Source: Raphanus sativus
Lineage: Eukaryota > Streptophyta > Magnoliopsida > Brassicales > Brassicaceae
Length of the DNA stretch: 64,000 bases
NCBI RefSeq assembly: GCF_000801105.2
Contig: NC_079519.1
Span: 26,511,288-26,575,287 of the forward strand
Direction: 5' to 3'
The number at the start of each line of letters is the position of its first letter. Position 1 is the first letter of the stretch. This document shows positions 11,317 through 23,380 of this stretch, in pieces. The notes beneath the pieces were generated by a model. The model worked only from the letters and a program-made list of their open reading frames with translations, had not been told where the DNA came from and searched no databases. A program made the position numbers and the translations under genes.

Positions 11317-12994
11317 TATGTAGCATCTTCAATGGTTGATTTCATTTTTATCTTCAGATATGCATTTTCTTTAAAATGAATAAACAAATGAAGCAACATT
11401 CACTCCAATGGTTTACTTCATTTCTTTCTTGTAAAAAGAATATTCCAAGTATATTATTTCTCCACTTTATCATTAATTATTAATAACACCTTCTAGTTTT
11501 TCACATTTACTAATTTTTCCCAACTATTTTATTTCAACATAATTTAACATGTTCAACATATCTTATAATAAAATTATTACACCAAACATAAATAAATAAA
11601 CAAAAACATTAGATTTTATATGTTTAGTGTTAATAAACAAATAATTTACCAGATTATTAAGTTTTAGTTTATGTTGTATTAATAAGTTTTATATGTTTAG
11701 TTTTGTGTTATTAATTATGTATTTGACTTTTTTATCTTAATTAAATAAGTTTATTTTATTTATTAGTATATATTTTAAGTATATTTAATATTTTAAATTG
11801 ATATAATGAAAATAACAACTGAAATTATAAATTAATTGAATTATATTAAAACATATTGTTTATTTTGGCAAAAGATAAGAATAAATAAAAATTAAGGATC
11901 AATTTACAATTAAAAGGTTCATCTTAAAAAAAAAATGAAGATATGTACAGTAGATCTTCAAATTTGAGACAACACTGTTCATGGCTTCATTTTGAAGCAA
12001 AAAATGAAATAGGGTTGGAGCAAAAATTTCTTCAAAATGAACCAAAAAATGAAAAATTTCTTCTAAGAGAATGAACAAAAGCTCTTAAATCATATATTTT
12101 AAGAACCCCCTAAACAATTCAAATAACAGATGTCATTCAACTGTTATTAAAACTAACTTAAGAAAATAAAAGATTAATCATTTAGTTATAATATTGATAT
12201 TTTTTTTAGAACTCAATTGAGTTTTCACGTTGCTCTAACTAGAAAAGAAAGACAAACTATGTATGAAAAAATTATATGTACAGGGTCGATCCTACTATCC
12301 ACTAAATAAAAAGCCACTTAAATGATTTTACTTATACGTCAATCATAAATGAAAATTTTAAATAATATTAAAATTTAATTTTTAATTTTTGTCAGGTGGA
12401 TATCTACGAAATCGTGGGAGTAAATATTTTTATAAAAATATAGATTCTATCTTTACCAAATTTAAAATTAAATGATAATTTTGTTTATTATATATTTACC
12501 AAAACCATATTTGCATATTTACTTTTACTATTTCCTTATTTTGTAACATAAATATGAATACTTTAACATATTTTATAATTTAACCATTTTATAAAAATAG
12601 CGATTAAACTAGAATGAATCTGATATCACTTTGTTCAGTTTTGTACAAACATTTCCGAAACAACTTTCTGATATCGTCAAATAAATATGAAGAGCATGGT
12701 TAATGATTAGTTAGAAAGAAAGAAAAGAGAGTTAAAAGTTTCTAAACTCTAATATCAGAAATTGTGCTATTTTTAAAGAAATCCTTTTATATGTGTTAAA
12801 ATTTTAGTGGATTATTACATAAATATTAAAAGTTAAAATAAGAAAAGAAAAGAAAAGCTACCGTGACTGAGCTTATATATATATATACTTCTCTATATAT
12901 ATATATTCAGTTGCTGTAATTAGATCCCCAAAAACTCACATATGTGCAGATATAAAACCCGAAATTAGCTTTACATTGATAGCTCAAAACTAAC
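11317..12994. other. AT-rich gene-free region, probable MITE debris
   Basis: Near 11330-11420 are 'cttcaatggttgatttcatt' and 'ctccaatggtttactt'. Near 11930-12070 the reverse-sense counterparts (aaaatgaagatatg, aaaatgaaatagggttggag) appear, so an old TIR element of ~0.75 kb may span 11325-12090. A (TA)n stretch lies at 12872-12905. No gene seen. Confidence 0.35.
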
Positions 12995-13009
12995 TTGTTC
13001 TATAAAGTA

Positions 13010-14736
13010 TTACACTTCAACACCACCAGCGTTGAAAGCAACCGAAAGCTGACCAACCATAACCTTAAGACTTTTTGCTTCCCAAATTTTTTCCTTGCAA
13101 CCCCTAAACCCAATCGTACCGATGCTACTTTTAGTATTATTACCAACCATTTCGTGATTAGTCGTCGTCGAAGTTCGTTTATAGAAACCGAACCACTTCG
13201 CTTGCATGTAGCCTTTTCTCCTCCACGGTGGCACGTGTATCCCCACTTGCTTCAGCGAACGTTTCATCTCGTGGCACATTATCCTGACGAGCTTTTTCAG
13301 CTCTTCCGGAGTTCCCACGAAGACACGTGGCACTTGGCTTATTATGGAGTTGTATCTCTTTGTTGGCCTCGCTATTTCAAACTCTCCGGTGAGATTTGTC
13401 TCCACTATATAGCGATTATGATCTCCACCGCAACGAACGTCGACGTACTCGTGTTTTCCGGCGGTGTTCTTGCCGAATCTTTCCCATCGTGACTCGCAAA
13501 GACCTATGCATGCGGTGAGGTTATATTGTTATTAACATAACATAGTACAACCAATTATCGAACTAAAAATGAAGTGGAATATTCTTCTCAAAAGTTAGAT
13601 TCCATTAAACACCTCGATCCACAGATTGTATCAATTATAAAAAAATATACTCGTCTTCCAACTAATAGTTCAACTGTTTTCTAAAACTAAAAAAAAGTAC
13701 ATATATAAGATACATATTCCCTCAGTTTTATTCTGTTAGTTATACTTGGACACATATATTAAAAAAACATTTTAATTTATATATTTACTAGATAAAAATA
13801 TTACTATTAATACGTCTAACCACATTTCAATTAACAGAAAAAAAATTCAAAATATTAAGTCCATAAATTTTGTGTTAAAACTAAAGAACATTTATTTTAA
13901 AACAAAATTTTTATTCTACAACATCAAAACTACGACGAAGTATAATTATCTTTTAACTGATTCTAAGCAATTGTCTGAATCATACATAGCTTGGAGAATA
14001 AATTCTAGAATATATTCAATAGACCCATACACAATATATAGTTGTAATATTTAGACTAAAATTAAAGTCTAGAATCGTTGATGATTAAAAAAATTGGAAT
14101 ACTTAACTGATAAAATAAAAGTTAGATTTAACTTACAAATAGAGGAAATAAAATTATGATAGAATTTAGTCATCAGACTTGTAAAATCACAAAAACGTTA
14201 ATTAAAACACAAATCAGATCTCCAAATAGTGTGTGAATTTTGTAAAATAGTTCCGCAGGTTAATTAATGATTAAATTTGTCGAATAAACATGTAAATTCC
14301 AATGTATTATGTAAACAAAAAGGAAAGAAAATATCATTAGATATGTACCTGCATCAAAGCCCTTGTTACGTAGAAAATCCATCAATTGGCGCTTAGAAGA
14401 ACCATGTTGAACAATATCTCCGACGAATTTTCTGGCAACCTCCGTTGCGGCCAATATTTTCATCCGATATTCACCGACGGATAAACCTTCTAGAAGATTA
14501 CGTAACCTCTCCTTCACATCATCGTACTCGTTGTCGGAAGAATATTCCATTTCCTCCTCCGGATTCTTTTTTTCTCCTTCCATTTCGATAAAAGAGGCAA
14601 CCAAATCCGAAAGATCCCCTGTTTCCTCCGGTGAGTGATTACTTCCACTGCTGTCATAATACGGCGGACGTTGACGCGCCGCCGACAAGTTGAAAGCCGT
14701 CTCAGTTCTCTTGAACCTCCCATGAATCTCAACCAT
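13010..14736 (-). CDS. DUF506 (PDDEXK-like) family protein
   Basis: Plant-specific protein of unknown biochemical role; the family fold is predicted to be nuclease-like. Exon 1 is 14736-14349 and exon 2 13503-13010. They join G|GT in phase (GT-AG intron) into 293 aa. After the acidic, low-complexity N-terminus (ME and EEE-rich, residues ~50-75) come the family hallmarks. These are CESRWERFGKNTAGKHEYVDV (positions 13500-13440 on the minus strand), the Cys-Gly-Gly turn with YIVETNLTGEFEIARPT, the VPRVFVGTPEELKKLV block, and the conserved MPPWRR-like element, here VPPWRRKGYMQAKWF. Length and exon structure fit the family. Likely counterpart of At1g62420 by position. Intact. The long open frame on the opposite strand (12995-13492) is a shadow. 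Confidence 0.93.
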
Positions 14737-14828
14737 CTTATTCTTTATCTTTTTTTGTCGTTGTTATCCTAGCTAGTCTTTTTGACGAGATACTTATGAT
14801 TCGTAGAATTTGGTAGCATATATAGAGA

Positions 14829-14836
14829 TTTATATA
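14829..14836 (-). promoter_or_regulatory. Candidate TATA box of the DUF506 gene
   Basis: TATATAAA on the minus strand, about 93 bases upstream of the ATG at 14736, followed by a plausible leader. Assigned by motif and spacing only. Confidence 0.45.
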
Positions 14837-15187
14837 AAAACGCGACTTAAATTAAATCATTTAATTCTATAGAGAAAGTTAAACGGAGTAGACGACAAAA
14901 TGATAGAAGATGACGACAGAGTGGTGAAATTATGGTGACAAGTAACGAAAAGTATACTTCATTTTAACTCAATTAGGGAGAAGAACTAACGCCGTTAGTG
15001 GCATGTCTAACACATTTTTTTTTGCCGCCTGAAATATTAATATTATTATACTTAAAAACATACAAAGGTCCAAACCGACCACATTAGAATACAACACCAA
15101 CACTACACAATCTGGGCCCAACATCAGGTCCAATCGAAACCCAAACCAGACACGCGTCCGAAACACGTGTTTAACAAAGAGAAAAAG

Positions 15188-15577
15188 ATGAAACACGCGT
15201 CAAAACACGATGAAACCGTCTCCATCTCTCCACCGACCGAAGCTTTACGCCTGAGATCTCACCGGCGTAAAAGCAGACACCGGAACTGCCGGGAACAGTA
15301 TTACTACGAGATCTCCATCTTCAACACTTGCGCCTTCTTCTTCTATGTTCCCAAACTTGGAGAGCATCAATCGACATGCGAGATTTCAACCGACAAATTA
15401 CGCCTCACCATAGAAAAAGAAGCTTCTATCCACTCGAAACCATCTTCCATCGGAGAGTTTTACTCGTCCAGTGACGAGATTTCAACCTCCACCTTAACCC
15501 TTCATAACCCGAGAGAAAAACCGAGTCTTTCCACCAAACGGAAAGATTTGAGAAAATTGTTTTCTTCCAGAAACTAG
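15188..15577 (+). CDS. Small basic hypothetical protein
   Basis: An open frame of 129 codons from the first ATG at 15188. The frame extends back to 15167 only with a GTG. The product is basic and Ser/Thr-rich, with runs such as LRLRSHRRKSRHR and KRKDLRKLF and an aromatic patch EQYYYEISIFNTCAFFFYVP. No known domain. Position between the DUF506 and RhoGDI genes matches a small hypothetical gene (At1g62422) in Arabidopsis, but I cannot confirm sequence identity. A G-box core CACGTG sits at 15164-15169. The DNA downstream (15578-15820) keeps coding-like composition in other frames, so the 3' part may have been frameshifted. Confidence 0.55.
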   Translation: MKHASKHDETVSISPPTEALRLRSHRRKSRHRNCREQYYYEISIFNTCAFFFYVPKLGEHQSTCEISTDKLRLTIEKEASIHSKPSSIGEFYSSSDEISTSTLTLHNPREKPSLSTKRKDLRKLFSSRN

Positions 15578-15820
15578 ATACGTAAAGCCGCCGTCTTCAC
15601 ATAAGGAGAGTGAATCGCGGAGTAAGCCGACCGTCCTTCACCGGAGAAGAAGACGAGGATGCCGGAGACAAAAAGCCAAACACCATTACATGAAGAGTGC
15701 GTCGCTGGAGACATGCATAAACCTAAAAGAAAAGCACACAAGGAAACCGGACCGACGGCGGCTATGGAAGCCCGCACCGTCGGCCGGAAAACTATATCAC
15801 GACAGAAGCAAACTTAGAGA
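15578..15820 (+). pseudogene. Possible frameshifted 3' part of the 15188 gene
   Basis: Directly after the stop at 15575-15577 another frame reads KPPSSHKESESRSKPTV. At about 15640 the original frame becomes open again from PSPEKKTRMPETK, continuing through ATG 15659 to a stop at about 15817 and ending GRKTISRQKQT. The switch out of and back into the same frame suggests two compensating 1-2 nt indels. Alternatively it is a separate 52-codon ORF at 15659-15817. Confidence 0.35.
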
Positions 15821-16259
15821 GAAGGCAGAGATATTTTCGTGGAGAGAGAGTCGTCTAACACTTTTTTATTTAACAGAGTTGTATCTAATTCTTAGTTTTA
15901 TCAACTAAGCGTCCAGATTCAATTTTCATAATAATAATTGAATTTGAAAAATACATACCTATTCTCATGATAAATTTAAAATTTCCATAGATACGACAAA
16001 ATATTTTATTACTAAAATAGAAATATATAGATTATTTTATATTTAATTCTCAGTTTTTAAACAGTCAGTTTTTATAAACAGAAATGTTTAAAATCTTACG
16101 CGTAAGATGAATCATTGTTTTAGCAAAAAAAAATAGATGAATCATTGATAAATTAGATTGTGAACAAAAAAATAGATATATCATTTATATAAAATGTTTT
16201 TAAAAAATATACGGATACGACAAAGAGTTTTTCTAGATTTGCTCACTTCACTTTTGTTT

Positions 16260-16400
16260 TACAACCGCCACGTCATACTAATTATCACCACTCAACTGAT
16301 GAGGTGGTCAAAACTAACGTGACGGTGCCCGTGAATACACGTGCAATGCAACAAGTGAGTCATGGTTAACATGTGGTTGCACGTGACAAGATGTGGTTAT
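16260..16400. promoter_or_regulatory. Cluster of ACGT-core elements
   Basis: Within ~120 bases are ccacgtca (16269), aacgtgac (16316), acacgtgc (16338) and gcacgtga (16379), i.e. G-box/ABRE-type cores. No intact gene follows within 3 kb on +, so this may be the relic promoter of a lost gene or belong to distant genes. Confidence 0.3.
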
Positions 16401-16630
16401 TGTACGTATTTCCTAATTGGTAAGCGGTTTTGGATCTTTACTTGGTTTAAGATTATCTTTCGATGCGGAAAATAGAAGCAGGTTTAAGACCCAAACAAAT
16501 GTCCGTATTCAATGTATCTAAGGAAAGTGCTACGTTCAACGTATCTAAAAGGCCTCTTCTTATAGGAGAAAACTGCAAAGATACTTCATTGGATATGGAT
16601 AAGACCCAAACAAATGTTCGTTTTCTTTTA

Positions 16631-17802
16631 GGGTGTTATTGGTTCATGTGTTTTAATGGATTTAAAAGTCCAAATCAAATCATTTGTTAGTGGTTTTGTG
16701 ATTTTAAAATCAATATACAAATCTAGTGTTATTGGTTATATGATTTTAAAATAGATTATGAAATCAAGTGTTATTCAATAATAAAGATTTGTTTATGGAT
16801 TTGATTTGAAAGTATATTTCAATGGATTTGTAAGTGTTTTCAACATCAAAATACAAAGGCACAAATAAAGAGGTAAACCTAGATATTTTACTTGGATTTG
16901 TATATTTTTTTCAAATTGTATAGAAACACAATATAAAATACGTAACACTTGATCACGAGTATTAGTGGGGGTTATTGGTTCTAGTATTTTAATGGATTTA
17001 CAGATTTTAGAAATCTTTGATAAATCCATGATTTTTAAATCAAACAAATGGATTTAAGAATAATTCATATGAATTTCAAAATCAAACAGGTGAATTGTTA
17101 TAAATCAATCAAATAGATTTACCATTATGGTGATAAGTTTTCGTTAGTTAGTGTGGTAAGGTGACACTTGTGTATAAGAGGGTAAATGCTTAAAGCTTTG
17201 AAATATGCAGTAAAACAGACAATTCAATCAAAAGTTTCAAAATTATACATAAAAAATTCAATTACCATTACATAATGTCTGACAAGTAGGCATAAGTAAT
17301 CATGCTTAAAATGCTAATATGAGAAGAACGATCTAAGCCCAAACAACCAATTAAAAAGAATGAAAGGTAAGAACCATGTCTGGGGATTCAAAAGGTACTC
17401 ATGACCAAACACTGGTGACTGCAAAACGAAGAAGGTGAAGATGTGTTTGGTACCCAGAGAAAAAAATAATGATGAACAAGATACGAGATATTGACCAAAT
17501 ATACAAGATACGAAAACTTGTCCAAACGTTAAAATCCAAGTCAAAATAACATGTACAAGCTCAATATTTGCTCCTTTGTATTTTTACCCTTAAAACATTC
17601 ATAAATCCACTCAAAATCCAATTATAAATCAAATCCTTAAATAAATCTATAAAATTGAATAACACTTGATTCTAAAATCTATTTTAAAATCAATAAACCA
17701 ATAACAGTAGATTTAAATATGAATTTTAAAATCATAGAATCAATAACAGTAGATTTGGTTTGGATTTTCAAATCCACTAAAATAAATAAACCAATAACAC
17801 CC
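16631..17802. mobile_element. Long-TIR DNA element 1 (GGGTGTTATTGG ends)
   Basis: The left end gggtgttattggtt (16631) and the right end, which reverse-complements to the same string (17802), continue as imperfect inverted repeats for about 150 bases. Shared blocks include 'gattttaaaatagatt' and 'aatcaagtgttattc'. The type resembles crucifer PIF/Harbinger-like or Tourist-like MITEs. No transposase and no clear TSD. It interleaves with element 2. Confidence 0.6.
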
Positions 17803-18285
17803 CCGAAGTTTTAGGTTATACAGAAACGTAACTAATAACTTCAATGGATATGTCAATCACCAACCATCCACACATCAAGCAAAAAAAAACTATTACTTTC
17901 ATAATATCATCAGTTCCTTTATCCCAGTATTCCAGGAGGGTTTTGAAGTCGTTAACTCAAGCTTGATGTTGTTCTCTTCCTCAGCGACGAACTGTTTGTC
18001 AATGGCAAGACACTCAAGCTTGACTTTCCCATTCTCTTCTTGATAATTCTGTATGAAACCTTTTTAGACTCTACCAATAAATCTCTTTGACATAGAAAAG
18101 GTGTTCTTTAGATTAAGGATGCTTGCATCTTCACATGTAAATCCATGTACTTGATTTCAAAGTCTTATTTGAATTCTTATTAAGTCCACTTATTTGATTT
18201 TGAAATCAGTGGATTCATCAAAGATTTTCAAATCCAATTTTTTTTCTAAATTCACTAAAATGTCAGAACCAATAACCCCCACTAA
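16972..18285. mobile_element. Long-TIR DNA element 2 (TTAGTGGGGGTTATTGG ends)
   Basis: Left TTAGTGGGGGTTATTGGTTCT-type end at 16972 and its reverse complement ending at 18285. The match continues inward (aatctttgatraatcc blocks). It is related to but distinct from element 1. Possible TWA target (TTA left, TAA right). The order is left1-left2-right1-right2, not a simple nest. It encloses a coding-like fragment at 17915-18065. Confidence 0.55.
17915..18065 (-). pseudogene. Unidentified coding-like fragment inside TIR element
   Basis: The minus strand carries a ~50-codon open stretch with normal protein composition: QNYQEENGKVKLECLAIDK, then QFVAEEENNIKLELTTSKPSW and NTGIKEL before a stop. There is no start codon or flanking exon. 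I do not recognise the family. It looks like a transduplicated gene piece carried by the surrounding element. Confidence 0.35.
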
Positions 18286-18709
18286 GTTATGTTTGGTGAT
18301 TCAGATACTCCATTGGATATGGATACTTATTCGGGTATTGATTTTTTGGATTTTAAAAAATAGTTTTACTTGGGTATTACAAAAGAGCGGATTGAATTCC
18401 GGTCGGGCCTCTCGAATCCGAGTGAATTCAGGTTTTAACTAAAATTACCAAACTACTCAATTCAGTTAGAGTATTTTACATCTAAACTATTCAAACTTAT
18501 CTAAAATCAACTGAAAACCAAAAATATTCAATATATATCATTCAATGGGTTATTTTTTTGTCCAAAAGTACCCTTATCGATACAATGTTATTTGAGTATT
18601 TTGTATCCAAAGCATCAGATTTTGAATTTTTCATTAATAATTAAAATTTAATATATAAAAAATATCTGTAATAATTAAATATATAAATAAATTTAAACAT
18701 TTCCAACAA

Positions 18710-19076
18710 AAAGAGATTTTGTCAGTTAATTGTGACGAAACAGTTTATTTCCGATGTATTCGGTTGAGAAAATCTGACTGTACCATTTCGTCGAAAATAT
18801 CAGACTGGAATATTTTGTTGGAATTTCCCGACAACAACCTTTCTGATGACATCAATGTTGTCAGGAGTAATTTTCAAAATCTTTTTTCTCAGAATAATTT
18901 TTGACAACCACAAAATTAGAAATTATTTCTGACGAGATATGACGACCAATTTTCACAGAAATATTTTTTGGTATTTCTTCGGATCCGTCGAAAAATTATC
19001 AGAATTTTTGGAAAGTTTCTGACGGAGTATTTTCAGACTAACTTCTCCGTTTAAATTTATCTGCTTTCTTGTAGTG
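18710..19076. mobile_element. CACTA-like element end
   Basis: The right edge 'tttcttgtagtg' (reverse complement CACTACAAGAAA) is the usual plant CACTA terminal inverted repeat start. The interior is full of short tccgacga/tctgacgg-type subterminal repeats on both strands. The left end was not found. No transposase. Confidence 0.45.
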
Positions 19077-19678
19077 CAAGAATCCCACCTTCAATCGTTT
19101 AGCCTATTGAGAGATCTAGAAAACCTAATCCAATGGTTAATATTAGGATATAAATATATTAGAATAAAAAATTTATCATTATCTATTGTATATTATTCCA
19201 TATTAGTTTAGGAAATTAGATTGATTTATTATCTATATAAACTATGTATCTTGTAATATTATTTTCATGAGAGTCTAATATAATTTTTCCATAAATACTT
19301 TTGTGTTCTTTACTTTCTTGGGACACTGAAATGGAAACAATTTGTTTGCTTTGTGGTTATTATGGAGAATCCAGGGAAACGATTCTTTCACTTTCTAGTT
19401 AATTATTCCACCTATGCTTCAAATAACATTTCCCATACATACTCTACAAGATAGAAAGATCATGAGAGAAGTGAAGGGGAAATTAGACAAACACTCGTGC
19501 GATATATTTTATTCATGATCACTCAATCCAAAGCTAAATAAGTTTTCTAGTCGTTGTCAAAAAGAAAAAGTTTTCTAGTATGAGGTCAAATAATGTAAGG
19601 TAGAAAAAAAAAGGAATCTTATCAAAAGAGCTTTGGTCTGCATAGGTTTGGAATTAAGAAGGTGTTGAATTAGGTGGA
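19077..19678. other. RhoGDI 3' flank
   Basis: AT-rich. The 19120-19290 part (tattattctatat... catgagagtctaata) resembles a Copia-type LTR tail but no partner LTR, PBS or TSD was seen. The last part is probably the RhoGDI 3' UTR (minus strand). Confidence 0.3.
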
Positions 19679-21071
19679 TCATTGCCAATTCTTGCGGATG
19701 TCGAAGGTGTAATTGATCTCCAAGTAGCACTTATTATCGTCATCAACGAACTGAAATATAGAATAAACTAAATAAGTAGCTTGGACACTAATCCTTAACA
19801 AAATAAATCATAGTTGCATTTTTTTTGAACGAAACATAGTTGCATTTTAAAATGCCTAGCTCACACTCATCAACTTTAGTGAAATATATACCTTCGTCCT
19901 TGCGGAATAGGATCCTCTAGCGAAAATACCTGACGGCGTCGTTTCTTCAGGCATTATATGTTGGTAAGGCTCAGCTTGAGGACTAAACGTCCCAAGCATT
20001 GCTTTCGTACTATCCACTGCGCCAACCAGAAAATACCGAAACTAAACAGATAACATCTTGAAAAGTATATTTAACAATATTTTTTTTTAAAAATACCCTT
20101 GACACCGGTTTTCCAAACGGTATTGTTATAGCGAAGGCCAGAAACGATATTGTTGGTGACACGGAAGTTGAAGACAAGTGTGTACTTGGATCCTTCCTTT
20201 ATTGTGAACCAAGGACCTTTCGGGTTTGGCACTCCATCATCAGGTATTGTCAACACCATCTCCTCTCTGTCTGGAGACCTAACTGTCAAGTGTAGGATCT
20301 TTACTACAGGATCCGGTGTCTCTGCATTTCGTAGTTTCGTTTAGTGTGTTTTGATGTAGTAATTCAAGTGTTTCCCTTCTCAGAAATCATAGCATGTAGA
20401 TGTGGACTATATGCCACTATATAATTTTAGCCGGGACTTGGGTAAGTCAAAATGTCATTTGATTTAACTAACATGCATGAAGCATCCCTCCCGTACATTA
20501 ACATAATACTTTACTTGACTAATGAGATCAAAATAATATCCTTCTAAAGCTTACAACCAGCGTTAAATTATAAGATGTAAAACAGATTGTGGTTTTGGTT
20601 TACCTCCGACATCTTCAAAATCCACGACACCGATAAGCTGCTCCTTCCATCTCCTCAAGCTTTCATCATCCTATCAAATTTTCGCCAAAAAAGTAAAATA
20701 ATTTAATAGAAAGATCGCTTGGTAATAGTTCCATTTATAACATATATTAACGTGTTTAAATGTACGATGTTCATACGTTAATATGCCATGATACGATTAA
20801 TATAACTAAACTGTAATCACACCATTACTATCTATAAACTTATAGTTTAAATCCTCTCTATTAATAAGTTGAAAAATAGAAAGACCTTATCTTTCTCGAG
20901 CTGTTCTTTGAGAGCGATCATGGGGCCGAGTTCGGGCTTCCTCTCTTCGTCTTCTTCATCATCTTCTGTCGGAGACAAGGAGCTTTCACTGTTCATTCTG
21001 CTTAGCGTATTTTCTCTATCTGATGTTTCTCCTGAAGCTTCTCCTTTCTTCTTTTCATCTTCTAGACCCAT
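19679..21071 (-). CDS. Rho GDP-dissociation inhibitor (RhoGDI)
   Basis: Binds prenylated ROP/Rac GTPases, extracts them from membranes and holds them inactive in the cytosol. Five exons (minus): 21071-20886, 20670-20604, 20321-20097, 20016-19892, 19750-19679. All junctions are GT-AG and in phase, giving 224 aa. The N-terminus is acidic and serine-rich (SSLSPTEDDEEDEE) as in plant RhoGDIs. The C-terminal immunoglobulin-like sandwich carries the family blocks PKGPWFTIKEGSKY, NNIVSGLRYNNTVWKTGVK, MLGTFSPQ, MPEETTPSG and ARGSYSARTKF, ending in YTFDIRKNWQ. The start is the ATG at 21071; the frame extends six codons further only to a TTG. Counterpart of At1g62450 by position. Intact. Confidence 0.95.
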
Positions 21072-21232
21072 ATTGGTTCCTCCTACCAAAAGAATGCAAA
21101 CAAAAAGAAAATATCCTCGTTGATCTAATCAGATCTTAATTAAAGCCAACCGTTGGATTCGAGCAAAACGCAAAGATGGCAATTGAAAGAGGGGGAGAGA
21201 AAGGGAGAGTCTAGGTAGTTTTTGTTGAGAAA

Positions 21233-21240
21233 CGTTTATA
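21233..21240 (-). promoter_or_regulatory. Candidate TATA element of RhoGDI
   Basis: TATAAACG on the minus strand about 165 bases upstream of the ATG at 21071, preceded by AT-rich DNA. Motif and spacing only. Confidence 0.35.
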
Positions 21241-21619
21241 TTTGGAGCTTGAAGAAATGGTCATGCGGTGATCCTATTATTCTGTAAATCCCACTCAAAA
21301 AATCAAAATTTGCTAAATATGTACGAGTTTCACAATTTGCAAGTTGTATTGGTTACACGTTTTGAGGATGGTCTATTAGAGTTCCACATAGATGGATTGT
21401 CTAGGAATAACTGATGGATCTTAAAATCCACTCAGAAATTAGGGTTTATAATAGTGTATTTAAGAAATAATCTACGAAAAGAATGTTTATTGATAATCTT
21501 ATACAAAAATATGTATATTATTGATCTTAAAAGCTTATAGCCTTATACGTACAATCGTGTTGATCCAAAGAGTATTAAAGAATAAATGAATACAAAGGTA
21601 TTGGAAGTATAAGTTCTAA

Positions 21620-22480
21620 CTAGATCTCGATCCGTGCGGTTGCGGGGATGTTAATCTTCATTTTGTTTACATAATATATGGTTTTTACTTTTAAAATGGT
21701 ATATATTATAATTACATATATGTTTAATGCATTATACAAACATAAGTATGTTATCAACTGTCTTGTTTTTCATCAAATCAATATTTTAAAAAGTAACATG
21801 TTTTTGTATCTTATTTTATATATTTTTGTTTGCTGAATAAGTGTTTTATTTTTAAGTTCATCAACATATGTAAAATTTAGTAAATAGAAAATAATTTTTA
21901 TTACCAAATACATTGTAACATTTCACAAAATTATAAAGTTCAACAATAATTATACTTATATCTTGTTTGATTATAATTAAAAAATAAATAATTAAACAAT
22001 TAGTATTTGTTATTTTTAAAAGTGAACTATCAAATATCAAACAAATAAAATTGACATTTAAAAAAATTACATATTATGTATAATATTAAACATAAATTTA
22101 AAGTCTATATTTAATTTAAAGATTAAAAAGTAAAATGTATTTGCAAAAATATACAAATCATAACTATTTAAAGTATAGTATATAGTTTTCTTATTAATAG
22201 TGTATACCACTTAAATGTGACAATTTATTGGATCAATATAATATTCTTAGCCTAAACTAACATTGCATTTAAATTATGTTTAGCCTAATATACAATTATT
22301 GTAAGCCAAATTAATAATCTAACTGATTCCGGTTTTGTAGGAGTCAATGGTTATATAAGAAGTGATATATTATTAAGCCGTATTATCAATAATAAATGAA
22401 TGATAACTGATTTCTATTGAGAATCTATTTTTAAAAAGATCACACATGAATTAAGGTTATAACTCCTGTTTTAATATATA
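21620..22480 (-). mobile_element. Non-autonomous Helitron (TATA-start family)
   Basis: Minus-strand 3' end: CTAG at 21620-21623 with a weak GC hairpin (ccgtgcgg...). The other end carries 'cacacatgaattaaggttat' then aactcctgttttaatatata. The same terminal motif is seen in the Helitron ending at 32743. The left flank is A. The exact 5' base is uncertain because the canonical TC is not seen. Confidence 0.55.
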
Positions 22481-22699
22481 CGTATGACATGGGCTTCTTC
22501 TTAGCTATCCTTTTATAGATGTTGGGGCCCTTTTCCTTTGGTTCTTTTGCCCAATCTCGCTGAACTAGGATCTTCAATTTCCGTTTTTTTTTGGGCTATA
22601 GTGCAACACAAAAGAGAGTGCCAGCAGGTGGAGTTGGTGGGTTGGAGTCAGATGCTCATGATGTTTTCTTGCGTGTTAAGTGAATTTACTCTTTTAAAT

Positions 22700-23380
22700 A
22701 AAAGGTTCAGTTGTATTATTTTTTTGATCGAATCCACAAGGAGCCTGGATACATAATAAACTCAATATAGTCACGATTAAATTAGGCTAGTAATTTAATA
22801 ATGCAGTAAATAAAGTAAAGTAGTTGAACAAATAGTTGTTCAGTAAATTGATGAGTTGTTTGATGGAAGGATGGTTTGTTAGACTTAGAGTTCATTCAAT
22901 CATTGATTGTAGAGATATAGAAACTAACGATGCGTGTAGGATATTCTAGAATGTGAACTTTCTAATATTCAGTTTCAAAAAAAAAAAAAAAACTTTCTAA
23001 TATATAAATATCCAGTTGTTGCATGTGAGTCTAATAATTATCCAAGTCCAGTGTTCCAACTTGCGCTATTTGAACACGAAGTGACCGTCAATCGTTGCTA
23101 CCTTTCTAGCGTCCATCAAATCGTTGCTACCTTTCTAGCGTTGATCGTTGCTATCTTTCTAGCGTCGATCGTTGCTCCTTTCTAGCATCGATGGTACTTG
23201 AATCGGGTTTAAGGTGCTATCCGAATGGTTCACTAAAATTTCTAGATCAACTATTGTTTGTTTCTAGCAGTCCTAGCTGAAATGAACTAATTCAGGTAAC
23301 ATACCATGTTGTCATATATGCCTAATTATCCTAAATTTGAGGTTATAATTAGCTACTCTAGAAGACAAGTAATAAAAACA
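22700..23380. repeat. Unclassified repeat with ~28-bp minisatellite
   Basis: At about 23089-23190 there are four imperfect copies of tcgttgctacctttctagcg, the first two separated by tccatcaa. The flanks (gatcgaatccacaaggagcc at 22726; the cttgaatcgggtt stretch at 23210) look like part of an old dispersed element. No ORF, TIR or LTR was identified. Confidence 0.5.

Noticed and set aside
12995..13492. 165-codon plus-strand ORF
   Set aside because: It is exactly antisense to exon 2 of the DUF506 gene, whose protein motifs and splice junction are convincing.
19120..19290. Solo Copia LTR
   Set aside because: The sequence has an LTR-like flavour but no TG...CA ends with a target duplication could be shown.
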